Shown: positions 54,608-63,604, numbered from the stretch's first letter. The stretch is 64,000 nucleotides of DNA from Bacillota bacterium (GCA_017442535.1 JAFRZL010000015.1:80995-144994); one strand, 5' to 3'. Translations and numbers: made by a program. Notes: generated from the sequence alone by a model not told the origin.

Positions 54608-57358
54608 TTATTCACGGGATCTGCGTTTCATCACGAAAAACAGGATACTGACGAAGACTACGGTGGTAGCTGCCATGGCAATTAAGATCAGGAGCATGCT
54701 GCTTCCTTCTTTTCCACCGTTCCAGGATTCCGATTTCTCAGACTCGACGGTGGTCTCCTCTTCGGACCGCGTTGTCTCTCCGGGCGTGGATTCCGGCTCA
54801 GCTTCACCTGATGAGTTCTCTGCCGTGTTAGAAGTCGGACGCGAAGAATCGGATTTCTGCCCGCTTTTTGAGGATTCCGCAGTAGAATTGCCTGCCTTGG
54901 AAGATTCGGAAGAAGTTTCTTCCCGGGAAGTCGTTTCTGCCTCGGAAGTCCCGGATGGTGTTGTATCCGGTCTGGAAGGCGTCCTGTCAGGCCGTGAAGA
55001 TTCTGACGGCCTTGTATCCGGCCTGGAAGATTCGGACGGTCTCGATTCGCTCTCGGAACTTTCATCCGGCATCGACTCTTCCGTAGAACTCTCATCAGGG
55101 ATCGACTCTTCCGCAGAACTTTCATCCGGCGCCGACTCTTCGGCGGAACTCTCGTCAGATGCCGATTCTTCCATGGAACTCTCATCCGGTGCCGATTCTT
55201 CCACGGAACTCTCGTCAGGTGTCGATTCTCCCGCAGAACTCTCATCCGGCGTCGACTCCTCTGCGGAACTTTCAGATGAAGAAGAATCTTCCGCAGGATC
55301 GGGATCCGTGTATCCTCCTAGTCCCGTATCGTTGGACGCACCGGAGCCGGGCAGTGAGCCGCTTCCGGAACCGCCGAGGATGCCGCTTCCGGTATTGTCG
55401 GACACACCAGTCACCTGGCTGCTGCCGACATCGCCAAACGGCATAAGATAATACACATCCATTAATGTGATCCGGTAGGCATGCATAAAGGAAGCCGGAT
55501 AGGGATATTCCGTGTATGATGTATCGCTGTAATTGGGATTCAGATAATGACTGACCGGTTTCCCATTCGCATCGAGGCTCTGGATCAGGATCATGACCGG
55601 TTGCGGGTCTGTGGGTTCATCTGGGTCTGTCGGTTCATCCGGGTCGATTGGCTCATCCGGATCTGTCGGCTCATCCGGATCTGTCGGCTCTTCCGGGTTT
55701 TCAGGATCAGTGCCGGGATCTGCCGGTTCCCCCTTCAGACAGGCCTCGAGCAGCTCCTGCAGTTCCAGGAAAGTTATTGTGGATGGATCGATCCCAGAGT
55801 CTTTCTGCCAGACAAAGTCCGCCAGATGCCCCTCCTGGTCTCTCCCTGTGCGTTCATACAAAACACCTCTGCTGGCAGGCTGCCGGTTGACCGAATAACA
55901 GTACAGCGGGATCGAAACGGATGACGCTTCCTCATCATTCCAAGCGGTGTCATAGCTTGCCGCGGCCTCTGCAGCCGTATCGACATAGCCTAAACCTGAA
56001 GTATCAAAGTCCGAAGGCTGCCCACCGGATGTGATCACGACCGAATCTGTCACATTGATGCAGCCCCCTTCCGACAAGATCCAGTCGGCTGCTTCGACCT
56101 TTCCGGCATCCAGAGAAAGCAGACCGCTCAAAAGCAGGCTCCGGAATCTGGCGGGCTCGTCCCGTGAGACGATAGTGAAAGAAGTGTTATCGGAGGAACT
56201 CCGCAGCATGACGTCGCCGTCCGCAGCATTCAGTTGGTTGATCAGAACAGTGTCGTACCAGTCTGCCACGATCGTCACCGATCCATGGAGGTTAAAAATG
56301 CCGAGATCCCTGCCTTTGTTCGGGCCGGTGATCCGGATGATGAAGTCGAAAGCTATCCGGCTCGTCTGCACGCCCAATTCTCTTGAATCTTCCAAGCCAC
56401 TCACATTCAGGACATGCGGGCCGGATGCATTGTTCAGATTCATGCTGCCGATAAAACTCATCATTCCATCCCGTATCACGGCTTCTCTTTCACCGTAGAA
56501 AGTCACCGTCCCGTTCATAATCATTTTCCCGCTGCAGTCCAGAAGGCCGATGCAGGTCACGTCAGCGCCTTCTTCGACATAGAAGCTGCCCTGTATGTTC
56601 AGCTCGCATCTGGCCGAAGTCCGTGGATTAATTTTCATGCAGTCGACCCAGAGAACCCCTCCATTTTCCACGGTGAGGCTGCTGCCCTCCGGAACCAGAA
56701 GACGGCAGGTGGAATAATCGATGACCTCATTAATATCTGTTCCGAGCGAATAATCATGATAGGTCTCGGTCTCTCCGGCAAACACGCTCAGCGAAAGAGA
56801 ACACCCGGAAGGGATCACATAATCTTTTCCTGCGGGAAGGTCCATGTTTTCATTCAGAGAAGCGCTTGTGCGGAGCACAAATCTACCTTCGCTGTCCTTC
56901 AGGAAAATCGCTGCCGCGTCGCAGTAGACCTTGCCCACGGCCTTCAGAGAATCGATAACCAGTACGCTGTTGCCGATGATCTTTAGATCGCCGACAACCT
57001 TAAAGTCTTCCACGGAAAGAACGCCTGCCGTGGCGATGGTGAGATCACCTCTGCAGACGATCTTCTTCAGGCTTAGCCCGTACTGGCCGCCGGAGAGAAT
57101 CAGCATCCGGCTTTCCGCGTCGTAGCGCCAGCCTCTGGCGTCGTCTCCCCAGGCCTCCATATAGTCCATGCTGAAGTCCGTGATCTTGGTATCGTCCACG
57201 ATCAGCACTTCTTCTACCTCCCCGGAGGCATCTGACGTCTTCGAGGACGACAGAATTCCTTCAGCCTGCACTGTTCCGCAGAAAAGCAACAGGGCGATCA
57301 AGACGGCCAGGCCTCTCACCCATGCCGCTTTGCTAAGTTTTCCTTTCAAACGCTTCAT
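54608..57358 (-). CDS. Large wall-spanning surface protein with repeat stalk and C-terminal membrane anchor
   Basis: 916 residues. The N-terminal signal peptide (about 1-33, LAVLIALLLFCGTVQA) is followed by a long beta-strand-rich region (about 50-440), which looks like a beta-helix of the type found in cell-surface proteins. Then come DPDEPT repeats (about 555-585), a Gly/Ser segment, a Ser/Glu stalk built from ten-residue repeats such as APDESSAEES (about 700-770), and a final membrane helix with KRRSRE (about 888-916). No LPxTG is present. ATG 57358 has AAGGAGG 8 nt upstream. It is first in the TIR/RyR operon, 53 nt before the next gene; a role as its outer sensor is an inference. Confidence 0.75.
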   Translation of the reverse strand: MKRLKGKLSKAAWVRGLAVLIALLLFCGTVQAEGILSSSKTSDASGEVEEVLIVDDTKITDFSMDYMEAWGDDARGWRYDAESRMLILSGGQYGLSLKKIVCRGDLTIATAGVLSVEDFKVVGDLKIIGNSVLVIDSLKAVGKVYCDAAAIFLKDSEGRFVLRTSASLNENMDLPAGKDYVIPSGCSLSLSVFAGETETYHDYSLGTDINEVIDYSTCRLLVPEGSSLTVENGGVLWVDCMKINPRTSARCELNIQGSFYVEEGADVTCIGLLDCSGKMIMNGTVTFYGEREAVIRDGMMSFIGSMNLNNASGPHVLNVSGLEDSRELGVQTSRIAFDFIIRITGPNKGRDLGIFNLHGSVTIVADWYDTVLINQLNAADGDVMLRSSSDNTSFTIVSRDEPARFRSLLLSGLLSLDAGKVEAADWILSEGGCINVTDSVVITSGGQPSDFDTSGLGYVDTAAEAAASYDTAWNDEEASSVSIPLYCYSVNRQPASRGVLYERTGRDQEGHLADFVWQKDSGIDPSTITFLELQELLEACLKGEPADPGTDPENPEEPTDPDEPTDPDEPIDPDEPTDPDEPTDPQPVMILIQSLDANGKPVSHYLNPNYSDTSYTEYPYPASFMHAYRITLMDVYYLMPFGDVGSSQVTGVSDNTGSGILGGSGSGSLPGSGASNDTGLGGYTDPDPAEDSSSSESSAEESTPDESSAGESTPDESSVEESAPDESSMEESASDESSAEESAPDESSAEESIPDESSTEESMPDESSESESRPSESSRPDTRPSESSRPDRTPSRPDTTPSGTSEAETTSREETSSESSKAGNSTAESSKSGQKSDSSRPTSNTAENSSGEAEPESTPGETTRSEEETTVESEKSESWNGGKEGSSMLLILIAMAATTVVFVSILFFVMKRRSRE
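55056..55275 (-). repeat. In-frame 30-nt repeats (Ser/Glu/Asp stalk)
   Basis: Seven full units and a partial, each 30 nt and encoding variants of PDESSxEESx. Units begin every 30 nt from 55056. They differ mostly at synonymous or Ala/Thr/Ile/Met positions, so the copy number could change by slippage or recombination. Confidence 0.9.
55605..55694 (-). repeat. In-frame 18-nt repeats (DPDEPT)
   Basis: Five units of 18 nt encode DPDEPT or DPDEPI. They join the beta-rich head to the rest of the surface protein. Confidence 0.88.
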
Positions 57359-57449
57359 AAGGACAACCTCCTTCAACCATCTCCTGAAGCATCTAAACGA
57401 TCCCTCAGAAGATTACCTTCCGCAGCCGAAATACAGATCCGAGAGTATA

Positions 57450-57492
57450 ATAAGAAAATAACGGATTACTGCCTGAACGGCAACAATCCGTT
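57450..57492 (-). terminator. Terminator downstream of the LUD gene
   Basis: AACGGATT (57460-57467) pairs with AATCCGTT (57485-57492), and the minus strand continues as TATTTTCTTA. It separates the prs-LUD message from the TIR/RyR operon, so the latter should have its own promoter, though none is convincing between here and 57358. Confidence 0.7.
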
Positions 57493-57557
57493 TTCTTATG
57501 AACATCGGCCATTGCCCAAAGACTCTATATACGGATCGTCATTCCATCCGGGGCGGC

Positions 57558-58190
57558 TTACAGCCCGACTTCGTCACCGACAACGATGACGGAGATGCGG
57601 CCGGGATTCTTCATGCCATGATAGATGACGGTCAGATAATTGCACATGCGCTTCTGGGTCAGGCAGTCTTCGCAGAAGCCTGTGTGTGTGCAGGGGGTAT
57701 CGTGATTATTACGCTTGGCATTAAGCGGCGCGATAGTCTTGATGCGTGCGATCGCTTCGTTAAGGTCTTTGACCACTTTGTTGGCACCGGTGACGACGAT
57801 GACACGGCGGGGTCCGAAAATCATGGCGGCTACGCGGTTACCGGAGCAATCCATGTTGACCAGTTCGCCGGTACGGGTGATCGCATTGGTGCTGGTGACA
57901 AAGTATTCCGAATCCATCGCTTCATGATAAGCCTTCACATGATCCTCGCAGCGGTAACGGTCGATCAGCTGATACTTGCCACTGCGGAAATCGTCCAGGA
58001 TCCCCATCTGGTTCAGCGTAACGGAGCCGCCAAGGCCGATCACGGCCCCTTCGGGAATCATCTCGAGAACGAGCTTGCGCGCTTCTTCCAAATTGTCGAC
58101 ATAGTGAGCATCGTAGGCCTTCTCGTTAAGCGTTTTGACAATGCTTTTGCCTATGGCTTCAAAGCGCCATTTCTTGATCGGATCATTCAT
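57558..58190 (-). CDS. LUD-domain protein (LutC/DUF162 related)
   Basis: A 210-residue protein of the LUD family. VIGLGGSVTLNQMGI near residue 47 and STNAITRTGELVNMDCSGNR near 100 are family motifs, and a Cys-rich segment, CTHTGFCEDCLTQKRMC, lies near 168-184. LutC acts with LutA/LutB in lactate oxidation, but these partners are absent here, and small stand-alone LUD proteins of anaerobes have no proven function. ATG 58190 has GGAGGG 8 nt upstream. It follows prs by 78 nt with a hairpin between. Confidence 0.82.
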   Translation of the reverse strand: MNDPIKKWRFEAIGKSIVKTLNEKAYDAHYVDNLEEARKLVLEMIPEGAVIGLGGSVTLNQMGILDDFRSGKYQLIDRYRCEDHVKAYHEAMDSEYFVTSTNAITRTGELVNMDCSGNRVAAMIFGPRRVIVVTGANKVVKDLNEAIARIKTIAPLNAKRNNHDTPCTHTGFCEDCLTQKRMCNYLTVIYHGMKNPGRISVIVVGDEVGL

Positions 58191-58224
58191 GGTATACCCT
58201 CCCTGATTTTGATTTGAATATGAC

Positions 58225-58253
58225 GACGATCCTGACATAGCGCCAGGATCGTC
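58225..58253. repeat. Perfect inverted repeat between prs and the LUD gene
   Basis: GACGATCCTG (58225-58234), 9 nt, CAGGATCGTC (58244-58253). There is no T-run after it on the minus strand, so it is not a standard terminator; it could stabilise or attenuate the shared message. Confidence 0.8.
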
Positions 58254-58268
58254 TATACATCAAAATAA

Positions 58269-59459
58269 TTACTTGTTGAACAGGTCGATCTGCTGATTAC
58301 TGAATTTAGCGCGATGCTCCCCGATCAATGTATTGATCTTCTGGACAGGATCCAGGAGCAGGCCTACGGACATGTCATGATTCATAGCCGCGATAATATA
58401 GGCCAGATACTTGGAGCAGTCAACTTCATAATACCAGGGCGCAGCCAGCAGCTCGGGACGGCGGTATGTCAGGTTCGTGGACAGGACGCCCGTCAGCACG
58501 CCATGCTCGTAAGCCTTATTGAACTTATCGATGCCGTCGGTAAAGAGTGCATAGGTGCAGCCGGCAAAGACGCGGCCCGATCCCCTGGATTTCATATCAT
58601 ACGCGATATCCAGAACGGATTCACCGGATGAAATCATGTCGTCGTAGATAAAGACGTCCTTGCCCTTGATATCGGACCCCAGGAACTCATGCGCAACAAT
58701 GGGATTGCGGCCGTTAACGACCTGCGAGAAATCGCGGCGCTTATAATACATGCCAAGTTCAACGCCCAGTACGGAAGCGTAGAACACATTGCGGTCCATG
58801 CCGCCCTCATCGGGGCTCACGACCATGAAATTGTCTTTGTCGATCTTGATGTCCGGAACATGCCTCAGCAGCGCTTTCAGGCACTGATACGAAGGAATAA
58901 CATTGTCAAAGCCCATCAGCGGAACAGCGTTAACCAGACGGGGATCATGAGCATCAAAAGTGATCAGCTCGGTGACGCCCATAGCCTGCAGTTCCTGAAG
59001 CGCAACGGCTCCGTCCAGACTCTCACGGGTTTTCTTGCGATGCTGCCGGCCTCCGTAAAGAATCGGCATAATCACATTAATGCGATGGGCCTTGCCTGCG
59101 ATTGCCTGAATACAACGCTTCAGGTCCGCAAAATGCTCATCCGGAGACATCGGAACGACCTGGTCAAACAGCCTGTAAGTGCAGTTGTAGGCGCCGACAT
59201 CGCAGATGATATAAAGGTCCAAACCACGGACGGAACGATCCAAAACACCTTTGCCGTCCCCGCTCTGGAAACGGGGGCAGTCCAGCTTAACATTGACAGG
59301 CGTCTTATCCATCATCGGATCTTCCACGTCTGCCAGTAGTCTTTCCAGATGATAATTCATCCTTCGGTTCAGTTCCTCGGTACCATTCATCGCGATGATA
59401 CCAATAGGGGCTACCTGACTATGCTTGGCAATCTGATCGGAAATGCTGTTAGCTGACAT
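58269..59459 (-). CDS. prs: Ribose-phosphate diphosphokinase (PRPP synthetase), long form
   Basis: Prs makes PRPP from ribose 5-phosphate and ATP for nucleotide, His and Trp synthesis. The 396 residues are longer than the classical 310-320 but match the long clostridial type. ILYGGRQHRKKTRESLDG near residue 135 holds the ATP/ribose contacts, ITFDAHDPRL near 165 the flexible-loop His region, and VFIYDDMISSGES near 275 the PRPP-binding loop. ATG 59459 has AGAGAGG 6 nt upstream. Confidence 0.9.
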   Translation of the reverse strand: MSANSISDQIAKHSQVAPIGIIAMNGTEELNRRMNYHLERLLADVEDPMMDKTPVNVKLDCPRFQSGDGKGVLDRSVRGLDLYIICDVGAYNCTYRLFDQVVPMSPDEHFADLKRCIQAIAGKAHRINVIMPILYGGRQHRKKTRESLDGAVALQELQAMGVTELITFDAHDPRLVNAVPLMGFDNVIPSYQCLKALLRHVPDIKIDKDNFMVVSPDEGGMDRNVFYASVLGVELGMYYKRRDFSQVVNGRNPIVAHEFLGSDIKGKDVFIYDDMISSGESVLDIAYDMKSRGSGRVFAGCTYALFTDGIDKFNKAYEHGVLTGVLSTNLTYRRPELLAAPWYYEVDCSKYLAYIIAAMNHDMSVGLLLDPVQKINTLIGEHRAKFSNQQIDLFNK

Positions 59460-59511
59460 AGAGTGCCTCTCTTTCTCAATTCTGAAATAGTGGTTAAAAC
59501 TCGCCACTTCT

Positions 59512-59517
59512 ATTATA
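59512..59517 (-). promoter_or_regulatory. -10 element for prs
   Basis: A perfect TATAAT on the minus strand 52 nt upstream of prs, without a clear -35. Confidence 0.45.
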
Positions 59518-59698
59518 ACACAGCGGAATTGCCTTTACCACACGGATACTCCAAAAAAAATGATCAAAATTCAGACAAATCGTGACAAGTTTTTTGTTAG
59601 TTTCACACAGAAAACAATTTTGGGAGGATCCGGAACAAAAAGCATGAATAAAAAATGAATTTTCGGCCGATTCTCTTTTCTTAAAGCCGTAAATATGG

Positions 59699-59704
59699 TA
59701 AAAT
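59699..59704 (+). promoter_or_regulatory. Extended -10 for the membrane protein gene
   Basis: TGGTAAAAT (59696-59704) is an extended -10; TTTCTT about 16 nt upstream may be the -35. It lies 34 nt from the TTG start. The rest of the 279-nt gap shows nothing else I can support. Confidence 0.5.
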
Positions 59705-59738
59705 CATGCGGTAGTCTACGATTAAGGAGGCGCTGCTC

Positions 59739-60710
59739 TTGATACCTCAAAGCACCATTATCGGCTTCTATATTGCCGGAGCGATTCCCATGTTTGTCCT
59801 GGTTCTGGGCCTTGTACTGCTCCGCACTCATCACACCTATTCGTTTGCCTCGGTCGTTGTCGGCTTTGCGACATTCTTCCTCTGCAATCAGATCCTTGGG
59901 CATGTGATCTACTCCCTGCTGGACCTGATCCCGGGTGTTAAAGGCTTTATGGATCAGCCGTCCAACATGCTGATCTACTATCTGATTCTCTCGATCGTGA
60001 CGGTTATTCTTGTAGGCCCCATCGGTTATCTCGGTCTGAAACTGGTCCGCCGTGACAGATGTACCATCTATGACGCGATGGCAGCAGGTATTTCTTACTG
60101 GATCTATACCGCAGTCACCAATTCCATGGAGTATATTAATGAGGGCAAGATCGCCGATCTCTACAATAAAAATGAACTTGCCACGCTCGTTACGGAAGAA
60201 ATAACGATGACGGATATTATCGAATATGTGAATGTCCTTAAGACTGCTTCTCTGGGGCAGCTGCTGGTCCAGTGCGCCTATTTTATCCTGATGGTGGCTA
60301 CCACCGTTCTGGTCTTCCTCATGGTCTATCACGCGCTTAAACGTCAGAATTTCCTCTATGTGCTGCTGGGGACAGCCGTCTATTTTGTCGTACTGTTCGG
60401 TTCTTATCTGGCATTTCTGCCCAATTTCACGATATATGTCATCGGCGTATTTACCCTCCTGATTGCTGTGATTGGTTCAACGCTCTTCTATCTCAGATGG
60501 TACCGGCAGCAGCAGATCAATCTTGCGATCAAGCGGCGTGAATTCAAAGAAAAACGCCATGCGGAGTATCAGGCCAAGATCGCGGCCCGCGAAGCGGCCT
60601 CTGCCGCCGAAACCTCGCAGTCCTCCTCTGCCGAGCCAATTCCAGAGCCTGAGTCGTCCGAAGATACAGAGGATCCGGAAGGAACCGATAAATCCGTCGA
60701 TGAAGAATAG
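59739..60710 (+). CDS. Polytopic membrane protein, YhfC-like in outline
   Basis: A 323-residue protein with about seven or eight membrane helices, a charged coil (about 255-285, RREFKEKRHAEYQAK) and an acidic tail (SSAEPIPEPESSED). The first helices and a Gln/His-containing second helix (NQILGHVIYSLL) resemble YhfC-family intramembrane proteins, but I cannot confirm the metalloprotease-like motifs, so the function is left open. The start is TTG 59739, with AAGGAGG 8 nt upstream. It is monocistronic and ends at a strong hairpin. Confidence 0.6.
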   Translation: MIPQSTIIGFYIAGAIPMFVLVLGLVLLRTHHTYSFASVVVGFATFFLCNQILGHVIYSLLDLIPGVKGFMDQPSNMLIYYLILSIVTVILVGPIGYLGLKLVRRDRCTIYDAMAAGISYWIYTAVTNSMEYINEGKIADLYNKNELATLVTEEITMTDIIEYVNVLKTASLGQLLVQCAYFILMVATTVLVFLMVYHALKRQNFLYVLLGTAVYFVVLFGSYLAFLPNFTIYVIGVFTLLIAVIGSTLFYLRWYRQQQINLAIKRREFKEKRHAEYQAKIAAREAASAAETSQSSSAEPIPEPESSEDTEDPEGTDKSVDEE

Positions 60711-60736
60711 CTTTCGTTTTGCTTGATGTGCAAATC

Positions 60737-60765
60737 AAAAGCCGCCTGCTATGCAGGCGGCTTTG
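60737..60765. terminator. Bidirectional terminator
   Basis: AAAAGCCGCCTGC and GCAGGCGGCTTTG form a perfect GC-rich stem with a 3-nt loop between the convergent membrane protein gene and tldE. Confidence 0.92.
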
Positions 60766-60784
60766 TTGCAATGGAATGAGAAAC

Positions 60785-62122
60785 TTACTTTCCGGCAACG
60801 GACAGCTCGGGAACGTAAACGGAAGGAGAACCGATCCGGCTAAAACCTCTGGGGAAGCCGAAGTCCAGATCCGACCCGATCGTCTCGATCTTTTGGATCA
60901 GATCAAAGAAGTTGCCGGAAACCGTAATGCGGTTGACATAACCGGCTTTTTCGCCGTCCGTGATGCGATAACCATTGGCAAGCAGTGAGAAATCGCCCGT
61001 AATGGCATTCAGGCCCGCATGCAGGCCGGAAAGTGAGGTAATGATCAGGCCATTTCCAACCTGCTTATAGAGGTCTTCCTTGGAAATCTCGCCCGGCTTC
61101 AGGTAGAAGGTAAAGGGGCTGATATTGACAGGAGCCGCATAAGACATTTTGCTCGCGTTTCCGGTGCTTTCCACACCGGCCTTTTTCGCTGTTTCCAGGT
61201 TATACAGGAGTGTCTTGAAGACACCATTCTCCACCACCATTTTGCACCTGGTGGCAACGCCCTCTGCGTCAAACGGCGCTTTTGCGGGGCTGTCAGGATA
61301 CATGGGATCATCAATGATGGTGACGATCGGAGAGGCGATCTGCTGGCCTTCTTTGCCGGCGAGCAGCGACATTCCCTGCTGTGCAGCTTTGGCCGAGAAG
61401 ATGGGGAAGAAAGCAGAAAGCAGGCTCGAGAAGGCTTTGGCGTCCAGAACGACCGGATATTTGCCGGTTTCGACCGGTCCGCCTCCGATCTTATCGATCG
61501 CGTCGTTTACCGCTTCTGCTGCAAAACTGTCGGTGTCCATCTGATCAAAAGGTTCGAAGCAGGTCTTATGGCTATCGTACTGCTCTTCTCCTTCACGGAT
61601 AATCGCCTGCTGCATCAGGCCCTGAAGCGTATAGGTGTTGGAGAGGCTCAGTCCATAGGAATTCACCATGTGAATTCTGCCTCCGGCCTGCATAACGGTG
61701 CATTCCGAACTGGGCTGCACGCGGGGATCCACCGCAAGGACCTTCTGATACAGATCCATGGCGAATTTGCGCATATCCACTTCCTGAACCTGAGCGGGTT
61801 CTACCTGAGCGTAGGAATCACTTCCCTTGAAGATCACGGGTTCGTTATCGGTCTCGATGGTCGAGGCGTTTTCGATTGCTTTGGAAACGATACGGTTTGC
61901 TTCTTCCTCCGTAAAAAGTTCGGTCGAGCAATAGCCCAGTTTGCCGTTTACAATACAGCGGAAGCAGGCGCCGCCTTCGCGGTCGCTGGTAAAGCCCGCG
62001 ATTTCGCCATTGAAGACGGAGGTGTCCGTGGACTCGCTTTCCGCGTAATACAGATCATAGTCCTTCAGGCCGGCCGCAGCGGCTTCTTTTACTACCGTTT
62101 TCTGAAAATCATCAAAATTCAT
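60785..62122 (-). CDS. pmbA: TldE/PmbA family protein (partner of TldD)
   Basis: 445 residues of the modulator-of-gyrase/TldE family, the non-catalytic half of the TldD/TldE protease. YYAESESTDTSVFNGEIAGF at the start, LSLSNTYTLQG near 150 and NPSP-like segment LLYNLETAKKAGVESTGN near 315 fit the family, and no HExxxH is present. The pair forms a heterodimer that degrades unfolded peptides and matures microcin B17 in E. coli. AAGGAGG lies 8 nt upstream. It follows tldD by 12 nt. Confidence 0.9.
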   Translation of the reverse strand: MNFDDFQKTVVKEAAAAGLKDYDLYYAESESTDTSVFNGEIAGFTSDREGGACFRCIVNGKLGYCSTELFTEEEANRIVSKAIENASTIETDNEPVIFKGSDSYAQVEPAQVQEVDMRKFAMDLYQKVLAVDPRVQPSSECTVMQAGGRIHMVNSYGLSLSNTYTLQGLMQQAIIREGEEQYDSHKTCFEPFDQMDTDSFAAEAVNDAIDKIGGGPVETGKYPVVLDAKAFSSLLSAFFPIFSAKAAQQGMSLLAGKEGQQIASPIVTIIDDPMYPDSPAKAPFDAEGVATRCKMVVENGVFKTLLYNLETAKKAGVESTGNASKMSYAAPVNISPFTFYLKPGEISKEDLYKQVGNGLIITSLSGLHAGLNAITGDFSLLANGYRITDGEKAGYVNRITVSGNFFDLIQKIETIGSDLDFGFPRGFSRIGSPSVYVPELSVAGK

Positions 62123-62134
62123 TTTGTCCCCTCC

Positions 62135-63517
62135 TTATCGTCCGCCGACTGTAATCGAGGATACGCGAATCAAGGGCTGTCCCACATTGGTGGGGATACT
62201 GCCGCTTGCGGATCCACACATGCCCTGCGCCGAAGCCAGGTTAGTGCCGACTCTGTCGATATTCATCAGGATCTCAGAGCCTTTTCCGATCAGTGTCGCA
62301 CCGCGGACGGGCTCGGCAATCTTGCCGTCGCGTACCATATAGCCTTCACGTACGGCGAAATTGAATTCGCCGGTGACGGGGTTGACGCTTCCGCCGCCCA
62401 TTGCGGCAGCATATAAACCATACTCCATGGATGCAATGATCTCTTTATTATCATCGGTACCGTTAGCAATATAGGTGTTGCTCATGCGTGAAGTTGGCTC
62501 ATAATGATAGTTTTCACGGCGGGAACAACCTGTGGGAGCCATGTTCATGCGGCGTCCGCCAAGCTTGTCCACCAGGTAATTCTTCAGAATGCCGTTCTCG
62601 ATCAGAACCAGTTTCTGTGTGGGTGTTCCCTCATCGTCGATGTTGTTGGAACCCCAGGAATTCGGTTCGGTTCCGTCATCGATCGCTGTTACCTTCTCAT
62701 TAGCGATCTGCTGTCCGAGCTTGCCGCAGAACTGGCTGCGTCCGGTTGAGACAGAGGTGGCTTCCAGAGAGTGTCCGCAGGCTTCGTGGAAAATGACGCC
62801 GCCGAAGCCGTTCTCGATCGCGACCATCATTTTGCCTGCGGGACAGTATCCTGCATGAAGCATGGTGACAGCGCATCTTGCGGAATCGCGGCCGAGGTAT
62901 TCGGGCGTTACATCGTCGTAAAGCTCCAGGCCTGCGCGCGCACCATAGGAACCGGTTCCGGACTGGTTCTCCGCTCCGTTGGAAGCGATGGAATTAAAGG
63001 TAAGCCTGGTACGGACCTGGCGGTCTTCGGTAAGAAGGCCATCCGAATTGGCGATCAGAATATTGCGGTCAACATTCAAAAGCGTACCCTGAACCTGAAC
63101 GATTTCCGCGCTGTATTCTTTAGCGGCTTTGTATCCGCGATGCAGCAGTTCGGCCTGAATCGTGTTGGAGACACCGGAGGTTACCCGTTTAGCGCCGTGA
63201 ATGTTGGGGAAAATGCGTTCCTCAAGAACGATCTGCGGGCGGTCACCAATCTCTCCCATGGCAGCGGCTGCCTGCGATGCGCAGCGAACCAGACCGCTCC
63301 AGGTAATATCCGATGTGGATGCATAAACGCTCTGCGTACCTTTAAGCAGGCGGATGCCGACACCGGAGAGCGTCTTGTTAAGGATATCCTCTACTTTACC
63401 GCCGATCAGGGTCATGGTTCCATTGGTTGTGTTTTCGGCGAAAATCTCGGCAAAGTCCGCGCCGGAAGACATGGCGATCCCCAATAACTCTGAAAGGCTT
63501 CTCTTCTGTAAAAGCAT
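62135..63517 (-). CDS. tldD: TldD metalloprotease
   Basis: The catalytic half of the TldD/TldE protease, 460 residues. GVIFHEACGHSLEA near residue 243 has the H-E-x3-H zinc motif, with a later Cys in the conserved GxCGSxSG-like MCGSASGSIPTNVGQP near the C-terminus. The start ATG 63517 has AAAGGAG 6-8 nt upstream and gives MLLQKRSL; a longer reading from 63568 has no site. It begins the tldD-tldE message behind a good promoter. Confidence 0.93.
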   Translation of the reverse strand: MLLQKRSLSELLGIAMSSGADFAEIFAENTTNGTMTLIGGKVEDILNKTLSGVGIRLLKGTQSVYASTSDITWSGLVRCASQAAAAMGEIGDRPQIVLEERIFPNIHGAKRVTSGVSNTIQAELLHRGYKAAKEYSAEIVQVQGTLLNVDRNILIANSDGLLTEDRQVRTRLTFNSIASNGAENQSGTGSYGARAGLELYDDVTPEYLGRDSARCAVTMLHAGYCPAGKMMVAIENGFGGVIFHEACGHSLEATSVSTGRSQFCGKLGQQIANEKVTAIDDGTEPNSWGSNNIDDEGTPTQKLVLIENGILKNYLVDKLGGRRMNMAPTGCSRRENYHYEPTSRMSNTYIANGTDDNKEIIASMEYGLYAAAMGGGSVNPVTGEFNFAVREGYMVRDGKIAEPVRGATLIGKGSEILMNIDRVGTNLASAQGMCGSASGSIPTNVGQPLIRVSSITVGGR

Positions 63518-63575
63518 AGTTTGACTCCTTTCTAAGCTTAAACTGATTCTGATAGTGAATGAATTCACTTTGATT

Positions 63576-63604
63576 ATTATAGCATATTAAAGTGGTAAAG
63601 TCAA
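63576..63604 (-). promoter_or_regulatory. Promoter of tldD-tldE
   Basis: On the minus strand TTGACT (63599-63604), 17 nt, TATAAT (63576-63581), 58 nt upstream of tldD. Confidence 0.8.

Noticed and set aside
54015..55451. Plus-strand open frame of 478 codons with Ser-rich repeats
   Set aside because: The repeats are the complement of the surface-protein stalk. The minus frame has a signal peptide, anchor and ribosome binding site; this one has none.
55056..55694. CRISPR-like array
   Set aside because: The repeats are in-frame, without unique spacers, and encode stalk segments of the surface protein.
57498..58217. Plus-strand open frame of 239 codons
   Set aside because: Opposite the LUD gene, which has family motifs and a good ribosome binding site.
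59571..60332. Minus-strand open frame of 253 codons
   Set aside because: Opposite the polytopic membrane protein; its His/Asp/Gln-rich translation is the usual shadow of a hydrophobic gene.
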